From the NCBI RefSeq assembly GCF_031085155.1, contig NZ_JAVHUL010000001.1, positions 1 to 64,000 of the forward strand: a DNA stretch of 64,000 nucleotides, written 5' to 3'. The notes beneath the pieces are model-generated. The model saw nothing but the letters and a program-made list of their open reading frames with translations. It was not told the DNA's origin and ran no database searches. A program made the position numbers and the translations under genes. This DNA is from Mesonia profundi. GTDB lineage: Bacteria; Bacteroidota; Bacteroidia; Flavobacteriales; Flavobacteriaceae. Shown one piece after another: positions 56,375 to 64,000 of the stretch; position 1 is the first letter of the stretch, and every line of letters begins with the position of its first letter.

Positions 56375-56926
56375 ATGAGTTACGTACCAAGACTTAAACA
56401 AGAGTATAAAGACAAGGTCATTAAAGCTCTTACAGAAGAATTCAGTTACGAAAATGTAATGCAGGTTCCTAAACTTTCTAAGATTGTTCTTAGTAGAGGA
56501 GTTGGAGCAGCTGTAGCTGACAAGAAACTTATTGATCACGCTGTAGACGAACTTACTGCGATTACTGGTCAAAAAGCCGTATCAACTATATCTAAGAAAG
56601 ATGTTGCTTCATTTAAACTACGTAAAGGTATGCCAATTGGCGCCAAGGTTACGTTAAGAGGAGATCGCATGTATGAGTTTTTAGATCGTTTAATCACAGC
56701 TTCACTTCCGCGTGTACGTGATTTTAACGGAATAAAAGCTACTGGATTTGACGGGAGAGGAAATTATAACTTAGGGGTAACTGAGCAAATAATTTTCCCA
56801 GAAATTAATATCGATAAAGTGAACAAAGTTTCAGGAATGGATATTACTTTTGTGACTTCTGCACCTACAGATAAAGAAGCGAAATCATTGTTAACTGAAC
56901 TAGGGTTACCTTTTAAAAAGAATTAA
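56375..56926 (+). CDS. rplE: 50S ribosomal protein L5
   Basis: A 183-residue 5S rRNA-binding protein. [39 protein letters not shown] and [18 protein letters not shown] are diagnostic. Two bases after rplX. Confidence 0.98.
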   Translation: MSYVPRLKQEYKDKVIKALTEEFSYENVMQVPKLSKIVLSRGVGAAVADKKLIDHAVDELTAITGQKAVSTISKKDVASFKLRKGMPIGAKVTLRGDRMYEFLDRLITASLPRVRDFNGIKATGFDGRGNYNLGVTEQIIFPEINIDKVNKVSGMDITFVTSAPTDKEAKSLLTELGLPFKKN

Positions 56927-56928
56927 TT

Positions 56929-57198
56929 ATGGCTAAAGAATCAATGAAAGCCCGTGAGGTAAAGAGAGAAAAAATGGTAAAGAAGTATGCTGCAAAGCGT
57001 GCCGCTTTGAAAGAAGCAGGTGACTATGAAGCATTACAAAAATTACCCGCAAACTCTTCTCCTGTACGTTTACATAACCGTTGTAAATTAACAGGTAGAC
57101 CAAAAGGGTATATGAGACAGTTTGGTCTTTCTCGTGTAATGTTTAGAGAAATGGCTAATCAAGGATTAATTCCAGGTGTTAAGAAGGCAAGCTGGTAA
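56929..57198 (+). CDS. rpsN: 30S ribosomal protein S14, zinc-free form
   Basis: An 89-residue S14 of the long, C-minus type: only one Cys is present ([17 protein letters not shown]), so no four-Cys zinc site. [20 protein letters not shown] is conserved. Followed by a 70-base palindromic gap before rpsH. Confidence 0.97.
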   Translation: MAKESMKAREVKREKMVKKYAAKRAALKEAGDYEALQKLPANSSPVRLHNRCKLTGRPKGYMRQFGLSRVMFREMANQGLIPGVKKASW

Positions 57199-57210
57199 AA
57201 TTATAAATAG

Positions 57211-57254
57211 GTTGCAGGTTCTTCCAGATAGCTATCTGGATGAAAACCACAACC
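57211..57254 (+). promoter_or_regulatory. Nested palindrome between rpsN and rpsH
   Basis: CCAGATAGCTATCTGG (57224-57239) is a perfect 16-bp palindrome, flanked by GGTTG...GGTT and AACC...CAACC that extend pairing outward. It could be a translational control structure for rpsH onward or a small dispersed palindrome. No T-run follows. Confidence 0.55.
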
Positions 57255-57268
57255 GCAAATTCAAATAA

Positions 57269-57667
57269 ATGAATACAGATCCTATTGCAGATTATTTAAC
57301 GAGAATTCGTAACGCTGTGGCAGCAAGCCATAGAGTTGTAGAAATTCCGGCTTCTAACTTAAAGAAGCAAATGACAAAGATTTTGTTCGATCAAGGATAC
57401 ATCCTTAGTTACAAATTTGAAGAGGAAACCGCTCAGGGAACCATCAAAATTGCTCTTAAGTACGATAAAGATACTAAAGAGTCAGTGATTAAGAAATTGA
57501 ACAGAATAAGTAAACCAGGTTTACGTAAATACGCCGGCGCAGACGGACTTCCTAGAATCTTGAATGGATTAGGTATTGCAATTGTTTCTACTTCTCACGG
57601 AGTAATGACAGGAAAGCAAGCTAAGAAAGAGAAAGTTGGAGGCGAAGTACTTTGCTACGTTTACTAA
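57269..57667 (+). CDS. rpsH: 30S ribosomal protein S8
   Basis: A 132-residue primary assembly protein. [20 protein letters not shown] at the start and [24 protein letters not shown] at the end are typical. In E. coli S8 represses the spc operon by binding its mRNA; the hairpin just upstream here is a candidate target but does not obviously copy the 16S site. Confidence 0.98.
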   Translation: MNTDPIADYLTRIRNAVAASHRVVEIPASNLKKQMTKILFDQGYILSYKFEEETAQGTIKIALKYDKDTKESVIKKLNRISKPGLRKYAGADGLPRILNGLGIAIVSTSHGVMTGKQAKKEKVGGEVLCYVY

Positions 57668-57686
57668 TATTTAAAAGACAAAAATT

Positions 57687-58229
57687 ATGTCAAGAATAGG
57701 TAAAAGTCCAGTTTCAATTCCAGAAGGAGTTACGGTAAGCGTAAATGATGGTCTTGTAACTGTAAAAGGAAAATTAGGGGAATTAACTCAAGAATTTTCT
57801 GAGATAGAAATTAAAGTTAAAGAGAACGAAGTGGTGTTGGAAAGATCTTCTGAAAAGAAGAACTTTAAAGCTAAACACGGCCTTTATAGATCTTTAATTC
57901 AAAATATGGTAGAAGGTGTTTCTCAAGGATTCACTAAAGAACTAGAGTTGGTAGGAGTAGGTTATAGAGCTTCTAATCAAGGACAAAAATTAGATTTGGC
58001 TGTTGGTTTTTCACATAACATCGTGATGGATTTAGCTCCTGAGGTAAAAGTAGAGGCGATTGCTGAAAAAGGTAAGAACCCTAGAATTAAATTAACTTCT
58101 TTTGATAAGCAGTTAGTTGGTCAGGTAGCAGCGAAAATTCGTTCATTCCGTACTCCAGAACCTTACAAAGGAAAAGGAATTAGGTTTGTAGGAGAACAAG
58201 TTAGAAGAAAAGCAGGTAAATCAGCTTAA
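57687..58229 (+). CDS. rplF: 50S ribosomal protein L6
   Basis: A 180-residue protein near the factor-binding site. [20 protein letters not shown] and [20 protein letters not shown] are signatures. A rare Shine-Dalgarno-like sequence follows the stop, serving rplR. Confidence 0.98.
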   Translation: MSRIGKSPVSIPEGVTVSVNDGLVTVKGKLGELTQEFSEIEIKVKENEVVLERSSEKKNFKAKHGLYRSLIQNMVEGVSQGFTKELELVGVGYRASNQGQKLDLAVGFSHNIVMDLAPEVKVEAIAEKGKNPRIKLTSFDKQLVGQVAAKIRSFRTPEPYKGKGIRFVGEQVRRKAGKSA

Positions 58230-58230
58230 T

Positions 58231-58237
58231 AAAGGAG
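58231..58237 (+). promoter_or_regulatory. Shine-Dalgarno-like sequence before rplR
   Basis: AAAGGAG lies two bases before the rplR ATG at 58240. Such sequences are nearly absent from this window, as expected for Bacteroidetes, so this one stands out, though it may be chance. Confidence 0.4.
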
Positions 58238-58239
58238 TT

Positions 58240-58593
58240 ATGGCATTTTCAAAAGAAAAGAGAAGAGAGAAAATCAGAAAAAGAATCCGTAAGACCCTTA
58301 TGGGGACTGCAAGTAAACCAAGATTATCGGTATACAGAAGCAATAAAGAAATTTATGCTCAGGTTGTCGATGATGTAAATGGTAAAACATTAGCAGCGGC
58401 TTCTTCAAGAGATAAAGGAATAACCACTGATGGTACTAAGAATGAAGTATCAACTGCGGTTGGAAAATTAATTGCTGAAAAGGCAGTTAAAGCTGGAGTA
58501 GAAACCATTACTTTCGATAGAGGTGGATATTTATACCACGGTAGAGTTAAATCATTAGCAGAAGGTGCTCGCGAAGGAGGACTTAAATTCTAA
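58240..58593 (+). CDS. rplR: 50S ribosomal protein L18
   Basis: A 117-residue 5S rRNA-binding protein. [20 protein letters not shown]-like segment ([20 protein letters not shown]) and [20 protein letters not shown] are conserved. Ten bases after rplF. Confidence 0.97.
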   Translation: MAFSKEKRREKIRKRIRKTLMGTASKPRLSVYRSNKEIYAQVVDDVNGKTLAAASSRDKGITTDGTKNEVSTAVGKLIAEKAVKAGVETITFDRGGYLYHGRVKSLAEGAREGGLKF

Positions 58594-58598
58594 AAGAT

Positions 58599-59123
58599 AT
58601 GTATCAAGATTATAAAAACGTAGAACTTGTTAAACCAAGTGGCTTAGATTTAAAAGATCGTTTAGTTGGAATACAACGTGTTACAAAAGTAACAAAAGGG
58701 GGTAGAGCCTTCGGATTTTCTGCAATTGTTGTTGTAGGAGATGAAAACGGTGTTGTTGGTCAAGGTTTAGGTAAGTCTAAAGAAGTAGCAGAAGCAATTT
58801 CGAAAGCAGTTGAAGACGCTAAAAAGAATTTAGTTCGTATTCCTTTAGATAAAGGAACACTTCCACACGAGCAAAAAGGTAAATATGGTGGGGCTAGAGT
58901 ATTATTACTTCCAGCAGCAGCAGGTACCGGAGTTATTGCAGGTGGAGCTATACGTGCGGTATTAGAATCTGTAGGAGTACAAGATGTACTTTCTAAAAAC
59001 CAAGGTTCTTCTAACCCTCATAACGTGGTGAAGGCAACTTTTGACGCATTATTACAATTAAGAAGTGCAGAAACTGTAGCGAAACAACGTGGAGTATCAT
59101 TAGATAAGGTTTTTAACGGATAA
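58599..59123 (+). CDS. rpsE: 30S ribosomal protein S5
   Basis: A 174-residue accuracy protein. [40 protein letters not shown] and [20 protein letters not shown] are hallmarks. Five bases after rplR. Confidence 0.98.
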   Translation: MYQDYKNVELVKPSGLDLKDRLVGIQRVTKVTKGGRAFGFSAIVVVGDENGVVGQGLGKSKEVAEAISKAVEDAKKNLVRIPLDKGTLPHEQKGKYGGARVLLLPAAAGTGVIAGGAIRAVLESVGVQDVLSKNQGSSNPHNVVKATFDALLQLRSAETVAKQRGVSLDKVFNG

Positions 59124-59135
59124 TTCAAGGACAAC

Positions 59136-59318
59136 ATGGGAAAGATAAAAGTAACTAAAGTAAAAAGTGCTATTAATCGTACCAAGAGCCAAAAGCTAAC
59201 ATTAGAAGCTTTAGGTTTAAAGAAAATTGGTCAGACAGTTGAACACAACGATACGTCCAATATCCTTGGAATGATAAATAAAGTTAATCATTTAGTTTCT
59301 GTAGAAGAAGCAAAATAA
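59136..59318 (+). CDS. rpmD: 50S ribosomal protein L30
   Basis: A 60-residue protein. KIKVTKVKSAINRTKSQKLT and LGLKKIGQTVEHNDTSNILG match the family. Twelve bases after rpsE. Confidence 0.96.
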   Translation: MGKIKVTKVKSAINRTKSQKLTLEALGLKKIGQTVEHNDTSNILGMINKVNHLVSVEEAK

Positions 59319-59326
59319 ACGAACAA

Positions 59327-59779
59327 ATGGAATTATACAACTTAAAACCTGCAACAGGTTCAGTTAGAAATAACAGCAAACGAATTGGTCGTGGAGAAGG
59401 TTCTGGAAAAGGAGGAACATCTACACGTGGTCATAAAGGGGCTAAATCTCGTTCTGGATATTCTAAGAAAATAGGTTTCGAAGGAGGGCAAATGCCACTT
59501 CAAAGAAGAGTTCCTAAATTTGGTTTTACCAATATTAATAGAAAAGAGTATCAAGGAATTAACCTAGATACACTTCAGAAGTTAGTAGATGACGGAAAGA
59601 TAAAAGATTCTGTTGATATGGAAACTCTTGTTGAAAACCGTTTAGCAAGAAAAAACGAGTTAGTTAAAATATTAGGTAGAGGAGAGCTTAAGGCGAAATT
59701 AAAAATTTCTGCGCATAAGTTCACTGCAACTGCTCAGAAAGCTGTTGAAGCTGCTGGAGGAGAAGCTATAACCTTATAA
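59327..59779 (+). CDS. rplO: 50S ribosomal protein L15
   Basis: A 150-residue late-assembly protein. RIGRGEGSGKGGTSTRGHKG and GFEGGQMPLQRRVPKFGF are invariant. Ten bases before secY. Confidence 0.97.
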   Translation: MELYNLKPATGSVRNNSKRIGRGEGSGKGGTSTRGHKGAKSRSGYSKKIGFEGGQMPLQRRVPKFGFTNINRKEYQGINLDTLQKLVDDGKIKDSVDMETLVENRLARKNELVKILGRGELKAKLKISAHKFTATAQKAVEAAGGEAITL

Positions 59780-59789
59780 CAAGTTTAGA

Positions 59790-61127
59790 ATGAAATTTTT
59801 TGAAACAATAAAAAATATTTGGAAGATAGAGGAGCTCAAAAATCGTATCATGATTACTTTTGGGCTTTTGCTTGTATATCGTTTTGGTACTCAAGTAGTT
59901 CTTCCTGGGATCGACGCATCTCAATTGGCAGATTTAGCCAACCAAACAGATGGTGGTTTATTGGGTTTGCTTAATGCTTTTACTGGAGGAGCATTTTCTA
60001 ATGCTTCTATATTTGCATTGGGGATTATGCCTTATATCTCTGCTTCAATTGTGGTGCAATTAATGGGAATTGCAGTTCCTTATTTGCAAAAGTTGCAAAA
60101 AGAAGGAGAAAGTGGTAGAAAAAAGATTAATCAAATTACAAGATGGCTTACTATAGCAATCACCTTGGTTCAAGGTCCTGGTTATATCTATAATCTTTAT
60201 GCTACTTTACCAGATTCTGCATTCTTATTAGGAGATTCATTTAGTTTTGTTGTTTCGTCGGTTATCATCTTAACTACAGGTTGTGTATTTGCAATGTGGC
60301 TAGGGGAACGTATTACAGATAAAGGTATTGGAAACGGTATTTCTTTATTAATTATGGTAGGTATTATTGCTACTCTTCCTCAAGCATTCTTACAAGAAAT
60401 ACAATCTCGTGTAACAGAGTCTAATGGAGGTTTAATTATGATCTTAATTGAATTGGCTATTTGGTTTGCTATTATTCTAGCATCGGTGATGTTGGTAATG
60501 GCGGTAAGGCAAATACCAGTACAGTATGCTCGTAGGAACTCAACCGGAGGATATGAGAAGAATATATTTGGTGGGGCAAGACAATTTATCCCATTAAAGT
60601 TAAATGCATCAGGGGTAATGCCCATCATCTTCGCACAAGCAATTATGTTTATTCCTGCAGCGGTAGCTGGATTATCAGATTCAGAAATGGCGCAAGGCGT
60701 AACTGCAGCATTTAGTAATATGTTTGGTTTTTGGTATAACTTGGTATTTGCTTTGTTAATTATCATTTTTACTTATTTCTACACTGCGATTACGGTTCCT
60801 ACCAATAAGATGGCTGATGACTTAAAGCGTAGTGGAGGATTTATTCCAGGAATAAGACCGGGGACCGAAACTGGAGAGTATTTAGACCGTATTATGTCTC
60901 AAATTACTTTACCAGGATCTGTATTCTTAGCTTTAATTGCTATTTTCCCTGCAATCGTTGTCTCTTTAGGGGTGCAACAAGGTTGGGCTTTATTCTTCGG
61001 AGGAACTTCATTATTAATTATGGTGGGGGTTGCAATAGATACAATTCAACAAGTGAATTCCTATTTATTAAACAGACACTATGACGGTTTAATGAAATCT
61101 GGAAAAAATAGAAAAGCAGTAGCTTAA
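59790..61127 (+). CDS. secY: Protein translocase subunit SecY
   Basis: A 445-residue inner-membrane channel with about ten membrane segments. [57 protein letters not shown] and [20 protein letters not shown] are family landmarks. It is the translocon pore used with SecA and SecE. Two bases before infA. Confidence 0.98.
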   Translation: MKFFETIKNIWKIEELKNRIMITFGLLLVYRFGTQVVLPGIDASQLADLANQTDGGLLGLLNAFTGGAFSNASIFALGIMPYISASIVVQLMGIAVPYLQKLQKEGESGRKKINQITRWLTIAITLVQGPGYIYNLYATLPDSAFLLGDSFSFVVSSVIILTTGCVFAMWLGERITDKGIGNGISLLIMVGIIATLPQAFLQEIQSRVTESNGGLIMILIELAIWFAIILASVMLVMAVRQIPVQYARRNSTGGYEKNIFGGARQFIPLKLNASGVMPIIFAQAIMFIPAAVAGLSDSEMAQGVTAAFSNMFGFWYNLVFALLIIIFTYFYTAITVPTNKMADDLKRSGGFIPGIRPGTETGEYLDRIMSQITLPGSVFLALIAIFPAIVVSLGVQQGWALFFGGTSLLIMVGVAIDTIQQVNSYLLNRHYDGLMKSGKNRKAVA

Positions 61128-61129
61128 TT

Positions 61130-61345
61130 ATGGCAAAACAACCAGCAATTGAACAAGACGGAAGCATTGTAGAAGCATTATCTAATGCGATGTTTCGTGT
61201 AGAGTTAGAAAATGGTCATATTGTGACCGCACATATTTCAGGTAAAATGCGTATGCATTACATTAAATTACTACCAGGAGATAAAGTGAAATTGGAAATG
61301 AGTCCTTACGATTTAACTAAGGCTCGAATAACCTATAGATACTAA
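61130..61345 (+). CDS. infA: Translation initiation factor IF-1
   Basis: A 71-residue OB-fold factor binding the 30S A site. [40 protein letters not shown] and [12 protein letters not shown] are typical. Two bases after secY; a 111-base gap with a promoter-like box follows. Confidence 0.97.
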   Translation: MAKQPAIEQDGSIVEALSNAMFRVELENGHIVTAHISGKMRMHYIKLLPGDKVKLEMSPYDLTKARITYRY

Positions 61346-61380
61346 ATGACCGATATAGTGGTTATTAATATTTTTTTTAT

Positions 61381-61388
61381 TACTTTTG
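61381..61388 (+). promoter_or_regulatory. Possible internal -7 box ahead of rpmJ
   Basis: TACTTTTG fits TAnnTTTG in the unusually long infA-rpmJ gap. A good TTG is not visible at 19-21 bases upstream (GTGG instead). It could give separate transcription of rpmJ-rpsM-rpsK-rpsD-rpoA. Confidence 0.4.
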
Positions 61389-61456
61389 CGTGCTGAAAAA
61401 AATATGAGTGATCCTTTTCAAGTAAATAAATTACTAATCGGGTAAAATTAAAAAAG

Positions 61457-61573
61457 ATGAAAGTAAGAGCATCAATAAAGAAAAGAAGTGCCGACTGCAA
61501 GATTGTTCGCAGGAAAGGTAGACTTTACGTTATTAACAAAAAGAATCCTAGATTTAAACAAAGACAAGGCTAA
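61457..61573 (+). CDS. rpmJ: 50S ribosomal protein L36, zinc-free form
   Basis: A 38-residue protein starting [20 protein letters not shown] and ending NPRFKQRQG. Only one Cys remains of the usual Cys-Cys-Cys-His zinc site, so this is a C-minus L36. Too short for most ORF cutoffs but certain from its sequence and place two bases before rpsM. Confidence 0.96.
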   Translation: MKVRASIKKRSADCKIVRRKGRLYVINKKNPRFKQRQG

Positions 61574-61575
61574 TT

Positions 61576-61950
61576 ATGGCAAGAATAGCAGGTGTTGATA
61601 TACCGAAACAAAAGCGAGGAGTTATAGCATTAACCTATATCTTCGGAGTTGGCAAAAGTAGAGCTCAAGAAGTCCTTAAGAATGCCAAAGTAGACGAAAG
61701 TACAAAAGTTTCAGATTGGACTGATGAGGAGATCGGAAGAATCCGTGAGGCTATTGGTAGTTATACGATTGAAGGAGAGTTACGTTCTGAAGTTCAGTTA
61801 AGCATTAAGCGTTTAATGGATATCGGTTGTTATAGAGGAATTAGACATAGAGTAGGTTTGCCACTTAGAGGTCAGCGTACGAAAAACAACTCTAGAACAC
61901 GTAAAGGAAAAAGAAAAACAGTTGCGAACAAGAAAAAAGCAACTAAATAA
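61576..61950 (+). CDS. rpsM: 30S ribosomal protein S13
   Basis: A 124-residue head protein contacting P-site tRNA with its basic tail. [20 protein letters not shown] and [20 protein letters not shown] are signatures. Confidence 0.98.
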   Translation: MARIAGVDIPKQKRGVIALTYIFGVGKSRAQEVLKNAKVDESTKVSDWTDEEIGRIREAIGSYTIEGELRSEVQLSIKRLMDIGCYRGIRHRVGLPLRGQRTKNNSRTRKGKRKTVANKKKATK

Positions 61951-61959
61951 TAAGTAACC

Positions 61960-62343
61960 ATGGCAAAGTCAACAAACAAAAAACGTAAAGTAATCGTTGA
62001 GTCTTTTGGAGAAGCGCATATTTCTGCCTCTTTCAATAATATCATCGTTTCTTTAACTAATAAAGGTGGTGATGTTATTGCTTGGTCTTCAGCAGGGAAA
62101 ATGGGCTTTAGAGGTAGTAAGAAAAATACTCCTTACGCTGCTCAATTAGCTGCAGAAGATGCAACAAAAGTAGCACATGAAGCTGGACTTAGAAAAGTGA
62201 AAGTATATGTGAAAGGACCTGGTAATGGTAGAGAATCTGCTATCAGATCATTACATAATGCAGGAATTGAAGTGACTGAGATTATCGATATCACTCCAAT
62301 ACCTCACAACGGATGTCGTCCTCCTAAGAGACGTAGAGTATAA
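61960..62343 (+). CDS. rpsK: 30S ribosomal protein S11
   Basis: A 127-residue platform protein. [40 protein letters not shown] and [15 protein letters not shown] identify it. The Asn-Gly near the end is the site known to form isoaspartate in E. coli. A 90-base gap follows. Confidence 0.98.
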   Translation: MAKSTNKKRKVIVESFGEAHISASFNNIIVSLTNKGGDVIAWSSAGKMGFRGSKKNTPYAAQLAAEDATKVAHEAGLRKVKVYVKGPGNGRESAIRSLHNAGIEVTEIIDITPIPHNGCRPPKRRRV

Positions 62344-62433
62344 TATTAAAAGTATCAACAAGAGGGAGACTACGATTATCGAAGGATTAATACTAAGACC
62401 TTAATTCATAATCACCTTCTAAAAAAATAAAAT

Positions 62434-63039
62434 ATGGCAAGATATACTGGTCCAAAAACTAAAATAGCCCGAAAATTCGGAGAAGCTATTTTTGGAGATG
62501 ATAAATCTTTTGAAAAAAGAAATTATCCTCCAGGTCAGCACGGAAACAATAGACGCCGTGGTAAAAAATCTGAATACGCTATCCAATTAATGGAGAAGCA
62601 AAAAGCAAAATATACTTATGGTATATTAGAGCGTCAATTCAGAAGCATGTTTAAAAAAGCAAATGCTGCTCAGGGTATTACTGGGGAAGTATTGTTGCAA
62701 TTATGTGAGTCACGTTTAGACAACGTAGTATATAGAATGGGAGTTTCTCCTTCTAGAAGCGGAGCTAGACAATTAGTGTCACATAGACATATCACGGTGA
62801 ATGGTGAACTTGTAAATATTCCTTCTTACCAGTTAAAAGCTGGAGATGTTGTAGGAGTAAGAGAGAAATCAAAATCCTTAACCGCTATTCAGTCTTCATT
62901 AGAGAATTCTAGTGCAGTATATGAGTGGATTACTTGGAACGGAGAAAAGAAAGAAGGTACTTATGTATCTATTCCTTCTCGTATTCAGATTCCAGTAACT
63001 ATAAACGAACAACTCATCGTCGAATTGTATTCGAAATAA
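62434..63039 (+). CDS. rpsD: 30S ribosomal protein S4, zinc-free form
   Basis: A 201-residue primary assembly and accuracy protein. [20 protein letters not shown] opens it without the N-terminal Cys zinc cluster, and the S4 domain [20 protein letters not shown] follows. In many bacteria S4 represses the alpha operon; the 90-base leader before it might hold such a site, but I see no clear fold. Confidence 0.98.
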   Translation: MARYTGPKTKIARKFGEAIFGDDKSFEKRNYPPGQHGNNRRRGKKSEYAIQLMEKQKAKYTYGILERQFRSMFKKANAAQGITGEVLLQLCESRLDNVVYRMGVSPSRSGARQLVSHRHITVNGELVNIPSYQLKAGDVVGVREKSKSLTAIQSSLENSSAVYEWITWNGEKKEGTYVSIPSRIQIPVTINEQLIVELYSK

Positions 63040-63061
63040 TTTAATTGACAGAACTCAAAAT

Positions 63062-64000
63062 ATGGCCATACTAAATTTTCAGAAGCCCGATAAAGTTATC
63101 ATGATCGATTCAACCGAGTTTGAAGGGAAATTTGAATTTCGTCCTTTAGAACCGGGTTACGGATTAACAGTTGGTAACGCTTTAAGGAGAGTACTGTTAT
63201 CTTCTCTTGAAGGATTTGCAATCACTTCTTTACGTATAGAAGGAGTAGATCACGAATTTTCTACCATCGCTGGTGTTGTAGAAGATGTTACAGAGATTAT
63301 TTTGAACTTGAAGCAAGTGCGTTTCAAGAGACAAATAGAAGATATCGATAACGAAAGTGTTACGATCTCTTTATCTGGTAAAGATCAAATTACCGCTGGA
63401 GACTTCCAAAAATTCATTTCTGGATTTCAGGTTTTAAATCCAGATTTGGTACTTTGTAACCTTGAGAAAAGTGTGAACCTTAATATAGAACTTACTATCG
63501 ATAAAGGTAGAGGTTATGTTCCTGCAGAAGAGAACAAAAAAGGTAACGCTCCTTTAGGGACTATTTACACAGACTCTATTTATACGCCAATAAAAAACGT
63601 TAAATATAGTATTGAAAACTTTCGTGTAGAGCAAAAGACAGATTACGAAAAATTAGTTTTCGAAATTAGTACAGATGGTTCTATACATCCTAAAGATGCT
63701 TTAACTGAAGCTGCAAAGATTCTAATTCACCACTTTATGTTATTCTCTGATGAGAGAATTACTCTTGAAGCTGATGAAATCGCTCAAACTGAGACTTACG
63801 ATGAAGAATCTTTACATATGCGTCAATTACTTAAGACTAAATTGGTAGATCTAGATTTATCAGTAAGAGCGCTTAACTGTTTGAAGGCTGCAGAGGTTGA
63901 TACCTTAGGAGATTTAGTGTCCTATAACAAAAATGACTTGATGAAGTTCCGTAACTTCGGAAAGAAATCTTTAACCGAACTAGAAGAATTAGTGAATGTT
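63062..64000 (+). CDS. rpoA: RNA polymerase alpha subunit, 3' end outside the window
   Basis: About 313 residues are visible before the window ends, of roughly 330 expected. [20 protein letters not shown] is the dimerisation motif of the N-terminal domain, and [20 protein letters not shown] with [16 protein letters not shown] is the C-terminal domain that touches UP-element DNA and activators; the Arg and Asn matching E. coli R265 and N268 are kept. Starts 22 bases after rpsD. rplQ should follow outside. Confidence 0.97.
   Translation, partial: MAILNFQKPDKVIMIDSTEFEGKFEFRPLEPGYGLTVGNALRRVLLSSLEGFAITSLRIEGVDHEFSTIAGVVEDVTEIILNLKQVRFKRQIEDIDNESVTISLSGKDQITAGDFQKFISGFQVLNPDLVLCNLEKSVNLNIELTIDKGRGYVPAEENKKGNAPLGTIYTDSIYTPIKNVKYSIENFRVEQKTDYEKLVFEISTDGSIHPKDALTEAAKILIHHFMLFSDERITLEADEIAQTETYDEESLHMRQLLKTKLVDLDLSVRALNCLKAAEVDTLGDLVSYNKNDLMKFRNFGKKSLTELEELVNV

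Noticed and set aside
62344-62433. The 90-base rpsK-rpsD gap as an S4 control element
   Set aside because: No convincing stem or pseudoknot could be drawn by eye; it was left as an unremarkable leader.

Overview
This 64 kb window is chromosomal DNA from a member of the Bacteroidetes, almost certainly family Flavobacteriaceae. The evidence is A+T-rich DNA, a SusC/SusD pair, several lipoproteins, promoters of the TTG-N19-21-TAnnTTTG type, an almost complete lack of Shine-Dalgarno sequences, and house-keeping genes that all read as flavobacterial. Genus cannot be fixed from the sequence alone.

Layout. (1) 1-134: 3' end of a 5S rRNA with its terminator, closing an rRNA operon that lies outside the window. 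(2) 0.4-8.1 kb: a DegT-type aminotransferase and a nitroreductase; a minus-strand FAH-fold hydratase and DUF456 protein; then a plus-strand BlaI / M56(BlaR1-like)-TonB operon followed by a duplicated TonB-C lipoprotein, a TPR protein and another small TonB-like lipoprotein. (3) 8-22.7 kb: a broken outer-membrane protein gene, ruvC, ferritin, glutathione peroxidase, a ClC protein, an M3 peptidase, an LpxR-like lipid A deacylase, a carboxypeptidase-regulatory-like protein, purE and purK, hpt-adk-obg, and a DUF4136 lipoprotein. (4) 22.7-29.1 kb: one 2155-residue alpha-2-macroglobulin-like protein that carries a SusC-type regulatory domain plus TonB-receptor plug in its middle. This is the most unusual object in the window. 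(5) 29.2-39.1 kb: a TPR pseudogene, mpl, DUF1569, radC, polysaccharide deacetylase, YjjG-type HAD phosphatase, rarA, rhomboid protease, rlmB. (6) 39.1-45.5 kb: a minus-strand susC-susD operon with two further lipoproteins, probably one outer-membrane uptake machine for an unknown nutrient. (7) 45.6-47.3 kb: an Omp85/BamA-like protein. (8) 47.4-64 kb: the fused str-S10-spc-alpha ribosomal supercluster from rpsL to a truncated rpoA, with fusA, secY, infA and rpmJ, but no tuf between fusA and rpsJ.

Non-coding DNA. Gaps between genes are rich in small palindromic repeats of several families: TTAGTCG hairpins, GGTT...AACC palindromes, ATTCCGACGAAG-type units, and CTTCAA/ACTGAAT tracts. One repeat lies inside the S10 operon between rpsJ and rplC, and one runs into the 3' end of purK. 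Overlapping perfect palindromes at the blaI promoter look like the BlaI operator.

Two genes carry single in-frame stop codons (TGA in the gene at 8.1-9.0 kb, TAG in the gene at 29.2-29.9 kb) and are annotated as pseudogenes. No CRISPR array, insertion sequence, prophage or tRNA gene was seen. All family assignments come from reading motifs and overall sequence; no database search was run.
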